Shown here in pieces: positions 11,806 through 18,133 of a stretch of 18,133 bases of DNA. The notes beneath the pieces were generated by a model. It was not told the DNA's origin. It was given only the letters and a program-made list of their open reading frames with translations, and made no database searches. The stretch covers positions 1 to 18,133 of the forward strand of contig LSSL01005354.1 of NCBI GenBank assembly GCA_001953115.1, written 5' to 3'. How positions within the stretch are numbered: the first letter of the stretch is position 1; each line of letters starts with the position of its first letter. A program made the translations under genes and the position numbers. The stretch is from Smittium mucronatum (lineage: Eukaryota > Kickxellomycota > Harpellomycetes > Harpellales > Legeriomycetaceae).

Positions 11806-12072
11806 CTTTTAAATCCAACGTTTCTTATAATGATAAAATATTAATTAAAAAAACATTTCGAACTTCAAGAAAATTAATATGATTTTTTTTCAATAAATTT
11901 ACAAAATTTTGGCCTCTTTTATCAAATTTTATTTTCTCCAAAAAATAAAACTAATTTTTTTGAAATAAAATATTCTATGAATTTGTTTGATCTGAATAAA
12001 AAATAAAGTTTAATAACTATAAATACATCTCAAATTTTATACTTGATTTACAAATAAAATAACATATAAACA

Positions 12073-12246
12073 ATGCAACCGCAAAATATTATAAGATATA
12101 GGGAGGCTACAAAAGAATATTAATTTTATGAGAGGGTCGTTTCTATTTTGCAAATGGAATATATTAGCGATCACAAAATATATGAGCTTATGATTTATAA
12201 TCAGATCTTTTATACTCCAAAAGGCATTTATTTTTTGACTGAGTTA
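12073..12246 (+). pseudogene. Possible N-terminal part of the same broken transposase
   Basis: From an ATG at 12073 one frame runs 57 codons with a single stop (TAA at 12121) before ending at 12247. The second stretch (12124-12246, 41 codons) reads as ordinary mixed protein (for example SILQMEYISDHKIYELMIYN) and not as A/T-run translation. It ends about 35 bases before the recognisable transposase frame begins, and in a different frame. If joined, the reading region would be about 1.34 kb, a normal length for this transposase family. No motif in it is diagnostic, so it could also be a chance open stretch. Confidence 0.3.
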
Positions 12247-12281
12247 TAATAAATTACTTAGAATAATTATGTTCAGTTTGT

Positions 12282-13410
12282 GAAAATAATTTTATTAAAG
12301 CTGAAATTAAAAGATGATAAAAGTCAAAATTCGCCCCCAATGATAAGTTAATTATCTTAATGACCTAATTTCGACACATTTTTAATTTTGACAAACTTGG
12401 AAGAGATTTTAATATGTCTAGACCTTCAGCTTGTAAAATAATTAATTCCACGTCTGAAAATATCAAAGAATCTTTGAAAAGAAAATATTTTTGAACAATA
12501 TTGAAATCCGGCCAACTGGCCCAATCAATAATTTCGTCATATCATAGGGATGTGGCGCTGATAACTGATCGCACAGTATTTTTCATTAATATACCATCTA
12601 GCTCATTTCAGGGCAGTAAGATATTTTATTTTCGGAAAAGTCATAGATATTGCGTTAAAAGAGAGGTGGTGATGATGCCAGACGAAAGATGAGCCTTTGC
12701 AAAACCTAAAGTTGAAGGTTCAAATATGAGATATCAGTATGTAGATTAATGAACAGTATATATAGGGAGTTTTTGAAAAAGTTCCCAAAATAGCTCAGAT
12801 TTTAACAAATTTGTGGGGGGCATAGTGAATTTTCAATAATGGCTGATAAGGGATATCTTGGTCTTGATATAAATTTAAAGTTTTAATACCAAAAAAATTC
12901 AAATTCAAATAATGGAAGGCCAAATAATCACTCAAAGGAATTAGATTTTACACAGTTTAGCTCATCAAATTCACTTTTTGTAACAGAAAATAAACCATAA
13001 CCGATTAATTATAATGAGAGAATCATAGTAGAGATCTTTTTTGGGAGATTAAAAGATGTATTTAAAATAATGAAAGACACATATTGAGGATCTTTGGATA
13101 TTATAGAGGTGATAATAGATATACGTATAGCTTTGACAAAATTTCGTATATCCAAATCATCATTTAGAACTGACGATGTAAAAATTTATGGTTCTATCAG
13201 AGTCAAAGACAGTGGTTATTATAGAAAAAAATAAGAAAAATAAAGATTCTAAGGTATAACAAAAACAGATCTAAGTTTGTTTGAAAAACGGCTGATTCTG
13301 AAAATTTATCAGCTAAGAGAACTTCAATGTTTATAAAAAGAAAAAAATTATTAAAGAGGATGGCTTCTCTCGAGCCTGAAATCAGTGATTCAGATGGCTT
13401 TTCCACATGA
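12282..13410 (+). pseudogene. Decayed DDE_Tnp_4 (PIF/Harbinger-like, IS5-related) transposase
   Basis: A transposase of this family cuts and rejoins DNA at the ends of its own element, using three acidic residues. Seen here: frame 1 (12282-12746) gives an HTH-like stretch (LIILMT, FRHIFNFDKLGRDFNMSRPS) at 12348-12428. It continues with TDRT at 12564 (first Asp codon 12567), FYF.K.HRYCVKREVVMMPD at about 12627-12683, and a VEGS block at 12711-12722. Frame 2 (12806-13231) gives SIMADKGYLGLD (second Asp codon 12845), IIVEIFFGRLK (Glu codon 13031) and IALTKFRI near 13127. A third frame (13262-13410) gives a charged tail. The order and spacing match the family. It is broken: in-frame stops at 12315, 12318, 12366, 12492, 12690, 12884, 12998 and 13085, plus at least two frame changes. 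GC is about 37% over 12481-12720, well above the flanks. Intact family members are usually about 350-450 residues, which fits the span. No start codon is certain. The family call rests on motifs read by eye. Confidence 0.8.
13262..13410 (+). pseudogene. Hydrophilic C-terminal tail of the transposase relic
   Basis: After the ALTKFRI block the main frame stops at 13232. From about 13262 another + frame has only one stop (TGA at 13288) before the TGA at 13408. It encodes a charged, Ser-rich tail with a basic patch (FIKRKKLLKR) followed by an acidic one (LEPEISDSDG). Such tails are common at transposase C-termini, but nothing here is specific. An open frame on the opposite strand over 13203-13406 appears to be only the complement of this segment. 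Confidence 0.45.
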
Positions 13411-13476
13411 AATTTTTAAATACTAAATATATTTCGCTAAAATTTAATATCAGACCGTTTTTTCCCGATATTATAG

Positions 13477-13494
13477 CTTATTCTTATTCTTATT
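13477..13494. repeat. (CTTATT)3 tandem repeat
   Basis: Three exact CTTATT hexamers, about 65 bases beyond the last codon of the transposase relic. It may lie near the former element end, but no terminal repeat could be matched. Confidence 0.9.
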
Positions 13495-14507
13495 GTATCT
13501 TTTTATTTTTCAAATAACAAATATTTTTTAAAAAAATAATGGTGATAATATCTTTAATTGATCAGTATTATGAAAGAAAAAAAAAACCGTATACAAAGGG
13601 GATTGGAATCAAAGATCAAAATCAACATCTCACTTCAATTCATTTATATTTCAAAATAACACGGAATATTTTGTTCTTTTCAAAGATATATATTTATCCA
13701 ATGGTATTTAAAAAATCAATATCACCCATAAATATTAAATAGAGAAGACTGTATTTACTTATAGATATATAAAATTTCATTTTTGATTGTTGTGTTTTTA
13801 AATTATCTAAAATTAAGAAAACTTTTAATTTTTATAACAGGAGAAACAAAAAATACAAACTTAGAAATTCCAAAAAGAAAAAAGGGGGTAAATGAGTCAA
13901 GGTAGCTAATATTTATTTACTCTTTTTAAATTCTAACTAAGCTATTTTAATAAGAAATTTTTTTATCCTTATATCCTACCAAATTTAGAAAACAGAACTA
14001 ATTTTAAACATATTCAAACAAATATAATCTAATTTTAGACTGTTTATGTACCTCATTACATAATTTTGGTATACATATATACTTGATGATTCAAGGGAGA
14101 AAAACTATTAGAAAGGTAGAAAATTTAAAAATTAAAGTTATGATTATCTCTGTATCAAATATTTTACCACGATAAATAATCTGTTTTCTTAAAATTTATT
14201 AGATATATTTATTAAGAATAAAAATTTATGTATTATTTAAGATATTATTTAGTTTTTCCTGAAATTTTTTTTCCACCTATTTTCCTTAAGTAGTCAAAAA
14301 ATTTTAACATCAGGAACAGGTGATGTTTATTCCAACATAAAGCATGTTATTTAAGGTAAAAATTAAAAAGTTAAAAATAATATGTATCCACTTTAAATCA
14401 AATACATTCTTATTTCTAAAGCTTGTGTTTCTTATTTTAGTTTTTTAAACTTTCGAAAATATCTTTTATACTTATTCAAATATTGGTAGATATGTAAGAA
14501 TATGTGC

Positions 14508-14521
14508 ATATATATATATAT
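14508..14521. repeat. (AT)7 microsatellite
   Basis: Seven perfect AT units in otherwise featureless AT-rich DNA. Confidence 0.95.
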
Positions 14522-16905
14522 TGATAATTAGCACTGAAAAAAAGTTTAAGGCGTATTTATATCGCATTCCTGATTTATTTTTTATTATTAATAGAGCTCA
14601 AATAAACTTAAAAAAATAGAGAAGCACATAAAGAATTTTATATTTTACTATTATTAATATTTATACAAAGCCTATCTATGTTAAATCCAAAAAATGGTCG
14701 GATAATAGTTAAAACTTCGTAAAAAGTTGCAATTAATGATGGTTAATTTCTCCAGAATAAAAATTAAATTTAGTCTGAGTGGATAGATTTTGGATTTCTT
14801 TGTTAATTTAATTTTAATCAAGGTTTACCAATTTTAAAAATCTCTTTTTGCCCTGTTTCAATATATCTTAAAAGAATCAAAAAACCTTATATTAATAGAT
14901 ATATAACTTGATGTTAACAATAACATATTTCTTTGCCAATTTCTTTTGGAATTAGAATAATACAAAATTTAATGCACCTTAATTAAATGTTCCAATTCTC
15001 AAAATGGTAGATTAATTATATCCATCATCACTACTGCTTAGAACATCCTCTCTGGGTACTTTTTTAATGGGATATCCAAATCTAAATTTAAACTTATTTC
15101 GATAATAAAAACAATATTTTTACTTTTTTTAAATTCTTAATCACAACATAAGTGTCTTTTACTCTGCAAATTGGCTCTTATCTTTTTAAATTTCTATTGG
15201 ATAAATTTGGCTGGGTGTGTATTATTCAGATTTCCATTTGATATTTTTCTAAAAATATGACGAACATTAACTGTAATATTTAATTAAGTGTCTTATTTTT
15301 GAGAAAAAACCCCGCCAATGTCCTTTGTTTAAATATATTAATTATTAAAAGATTATATTATTTAAAACTGTGGCTTTTTAAACATCTAATAAGATTTTTT
15401 TTTATCACGGAATTTTATATCTAACAAGATATTAGCCAATTTTTAGAGTATTATTTGAAAATTTGACGGTTAATCATTAATAAAATTCAAATAAGTGAGT
15501 TTTTTTTTTTCAAAAATCACCAGTATTTGAAAAACAGTATTATTTATTTTTATGATCACATATTTAAAAAAATTATATACATTAAAAAAAACCAAAATCG
15601 AGAAATAAAGATATAAATGTATGATATTTTTTCAATCTATTGGTTAAATTATAATAAATGGGTAATTGATATAATTTCGCATATAATGGGCATTTATTAC
15701 CAAAACACCAAATATATTTTTCAAATACAACATAAATAAATTACTATGAAATAAATATAGACAAATCTATTTATTTTTAACCTGATTATGTTTGAGGTAC
15801 TCAATTTTAATTTAATTTTTTGACCCCATTATAAATTCAAATGTATTATTAGATATATATTCTCTCTGTTTGTTGATATTTTATTATTAATGTGGTCTGG
15901 AATTTGAAAAAAAGCTAGATAAGTACCTATCGCCTAATTTCCATCAATTTTTTGATGATATTAAAAAAAATTGTCATTTGATCAATATTAAGAGAATGTG
16001 ATTTTTTAAAAGAAAAAACCATATAGTTTTCACCTTGTAAATTATCAATACGCATATTTAAAAGTAATTAAAATTTTAATGGTTTAAAGAGTTGTTTAAT
16101 TTATTAAGTCGAAAATTGTAAGCTATTTATAAAATTAGAAAATAATAAGCAACTATTTTTAATTTTTGGATGATAACACAGTCTTTTAAAGTATTGATAT
16201 GGTCTTTTTATGAAAATTTCATTAATATAGGTATTTAAGTGGTTAAAATCAATAAAATTTTGTTATTTTTCATTAAATATATTAACATGTATGAGATAGT
16301 ATTGTGAGATTAAACTTTTCAGGGTTAGTTCTATACATATTATGTGAAGTGTGAAATTTGGATTGTTTTATTCTATTTATTACTGGGTCATTTAAAGATT
16401 TTTAAAAAAAAGACACAATATTTCACTTTTTTTAATTAATAGTCTCACATTATATTTATTAACAGCAGATTGTTGATATTTGATAAAAGTATGATGTTTT
16501 TTAAAAATATATTTCTATTTTATTTAAACATCATTATCAATCAAATATTTTTTATAGAAGGTTTAAATACGATTAGGGGAAAAATGGAAATTTATCTCAC
16601 ATTTTATATTGAACCAATAAATAATAAAGAAGATAATAATCTTTTATTTTTGTTCTATGGGCTTTATTAATTTTATCAATCAAGATTAGGAGATCATTTA
16701 TTCATTAAATTGGAAATAAAGATAATTTTTTTGATTATTTTTGGTACAATTTTAAAAAATTTTGTGAATACTTTCAAAATCTTAAATTTTTTGAAACTAT
16801 CACAATTTTATATAACTATGCTCATTTACATTAGATTGAAGTAAATATAAAGAGAATAAAATAGAATAGCAAAAATCGGTAAAAAAATTATTAAATATAG
16901 AGTGG

Positions 16906-17385
16906 CAGGAAAAATTAAAATGTAAGAAAAAAGAGAATAAAAGAGGGATAAAAGACAAAGAGAAGGTATATTATTATATATATATATATATATATTTTTA
17001 AAGAATATTAGAGAAAATAAGCATTTTATATGTAAAAAAAGAATAAATTAAATTGGGAAACTAAAAAAATAGTGGATAAATAGTGGGGGCGGAAAAATAA
17101 ATTGAAGATAAAAGAGAGAATATAGGATATTGGATATAAAAAGAATATAGTTTTAAAGAGGAAAAAAAGATGTTGAGAGTTAGAAAAAAGGGTAGAAAAA
17201 AAAGGGATAATGAAGTTGTGAGGGAAAAAAATAGATGGATGGGGATAAACGAGGGTGAAAGAGGGAAGACATAGGAGGGGATGCGAAAATAAAAATAATG
17301 TTAATAAGTGGATTATTATAAATGAAGAAGAGGTAAGGAGTACGGTTATAAAGTTTAAAAAAAGATGGACGAAATTAACGGCTTA
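16906..17385. other. Purine-rich, C-depleted block with extreme strand skew
   Basis: By direct count the + strand of 16921-17340 holds about 104 G but only 7 C. No C at all occurs from 17091 to 17249 (159 bases). The block is built of irregular GGATAAA/AGAGGG/AAAAGA-like purine words interrupted by a (TA)10 run at 16975. Around 17400 the skew ends, and the next 100 bases are C-richer than G. All + frames read as Lys/Arg/Glu/Gly-rich strings, for example a 34-codon ATG frame at 17170-17274. That follows from the composition and is not evidence of a gene. Such tracts can form triplex or R-loop structures; whether this one does is unknown. Confidence 0.85.
16975..16994. repeat. (TA)10 microsatellite
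   Basis: Ten perfect TA units lie inside the purine-rich block. They divide it into a short left arm and a longer, more G-rich right arm. Confidence 0.97.
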
Positions 17386-18133
17386 TAACAGTGGATTTTA
17401 GAAGAATTTTAGATTACAGTGCTTTTTCTACCAATACAATCTTTATTACACATCAATAGACCTTCTATTTCACCCCAATAATAAATTATTTCATAACAAT
17501 TAATGGAGAATATTGATTGTATAATTTAATTATGCGCTTCAAAAACGTCTAAATTATGTTATATTTTATAGAATTTCAGCCAATCATTTTAAAGAGTGAA
17601 AAATTTAAAACTAAAAATTCACAAAGCTCCTAACCAGGAAATTAGCAATTTCTATAAAAGAATAAAAAAGACTTTTAAATAAGTATATATTCCTAAGTTT
17701 CTTCCATTATTCGATCAGTTTACATGAATTTTACTTATATGTACACCATCGGTTAAAGATCGAATTCCTTGGCATGTGTATCGATTATTAAATAGATTAT
17801 AATTATAGTAGGATAAATACTGATTTTAAAAAAAATCACAAAATAAATCTTTTTATTGCAACAGCTTCACATTTTCCGCGCATTTCACTAACCTATAAAA
17901 TTAATATGTATTTGATTTAAAAATCATCCAAAAAAAATGGGAGCATTTCCAAAACTTGTTTTTTGGAATAATCAATTCTTTTTTAATTTTTGTATAAACT
18001 TCGGGAAACTTCTATAATCCAATCATTTTATTGAAAAAAATTAAAATGCTCCATATTAGTACTCTAAATAAATTTACTAATTTAGAAAAAACCAAATAAA
18101 TATTCATAAAAAAACTGTATAGTCAATATCATA
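17386..18133. other. Gene-free AT-rich right end
   Basis: Directly after the purine-rich block the + strand becomes relatively C-rich (17401-17480), then returns to the usual composition. No gene, RNA or repeat is recognised. Confidence 0.65.

Larger units (their letters stand above)
9283..12072. other. Gene-free AT-rich region with simple repeats and hairpins
   Basis: It contains the T11 hairpin (10114), (TAA)8 (10643) and the hairpin cluster at 11702-11805. A GC-richer patch at about 10480-10530 reads HVYCSRVYGRGSKI in one + frame before a TAA. It follows a TTCTTTCAG that resembles a 3' splice site, but nothing around it supports an exon. Confidence 0.65.
13411..16905. other. Gene-free AT-rich region
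   Basis: It holds the hexamer repeat at 13477, (AT)7 at 14508 and a T11 run at 15500-15510. Open frames of 66-67 codons at 13539-13742 (ATG start) and 16470-16670 (TTG start) have random-like AT-rich composition and no motifs. They are at the length expected by chance and are not called. Confidence 0.65.

Noticed and set aside
13203..13406. A 67-codon minus-strand frame opposite the transposase tail.
   Set aside because: It is the complement of the + strand tail, with a hydrophobic, motif-free translation.
12090..13476. Possible terminal inverted repeats of the transposon: a TATAAGATATAGGGAGG-like segment near 12090 and the complement of the segment near 13462-13476.
   Set aside because: The match needs gaps and mismatches in AT-rich DNA, and no target-site duplication could be identified.
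13539..13742. A 67-codon ATG frame downstream of the relic.
   Set aside because: The length is expected by chance at this composition, and there is no motif or GC elevation.
16470..16670. A 66-codon frame rich in Phe, Ile and Asn.
   Set aside because: It has a TTG start, AT-driven residue content and no supporting signal.

Overview
The window is very AT-rich (roughly 80-85% in most stretches) and full of A/T homopolymer runs of 8-11 bases. No intact protein-coding gene, rRNA or tRNA could be supported. The longest open frames on either strand are about 60-76 codons, which is about what chance gives at this composition. This suggests a eukaryotic nuclear intergenic region or transposon graveyard, not bacterial DNA. 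An expanded, AT-rich microsporidian-type genome fits the composition and the transposase relics best, but other AT-rich eukaryotes (amoebae, anaerobic fungi, apicomplexans) cannot be excluded.

The one firmly recognisable gene is a broken DDE transposase at about 12282-13410 on the + strand, possibly starting near 12073. Its helix-turn-helix, the region around the first catalytic Asp, the ADKGY block with the second Asp, and the VEIFFGRLK block with the Glu all lie in the right order. They are spread over three frames and interrupted by several stops. It belongs to the DDE_Tnp_4 group (PIF/Harbinger-like, IS5-related). GC is about 37% in its best part, against about 15-20% in the flanks.

Elevated GC marks three other coding-like islands. 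One at 2521-3190 has fragments resembling the zinc-ribbon and helical N-terminal parts of ISXO2/IS1595-like transposases. One at 6066-6377 is unidentified, with a faint echo of the DDE_Tnp_4 second-Asp block. A weaker one lies at 8690-9282. All three are much less certain than the main relic.

The rest is AT-rich DNA with simple repeats: (TAA)8 at 10643, (AT)7 at 14508 and (TA)10 at 16975. There is a cluster of hairpins at 11702-11805. Near the right end a striking purine-rich block (16906-17385) is almost free of C on the + strand and flips to a C-richer composition at about 17400. Nothing here looks like an operon or a working gene system; the window reads as intergenic DNA carrying decayed mobile elements.
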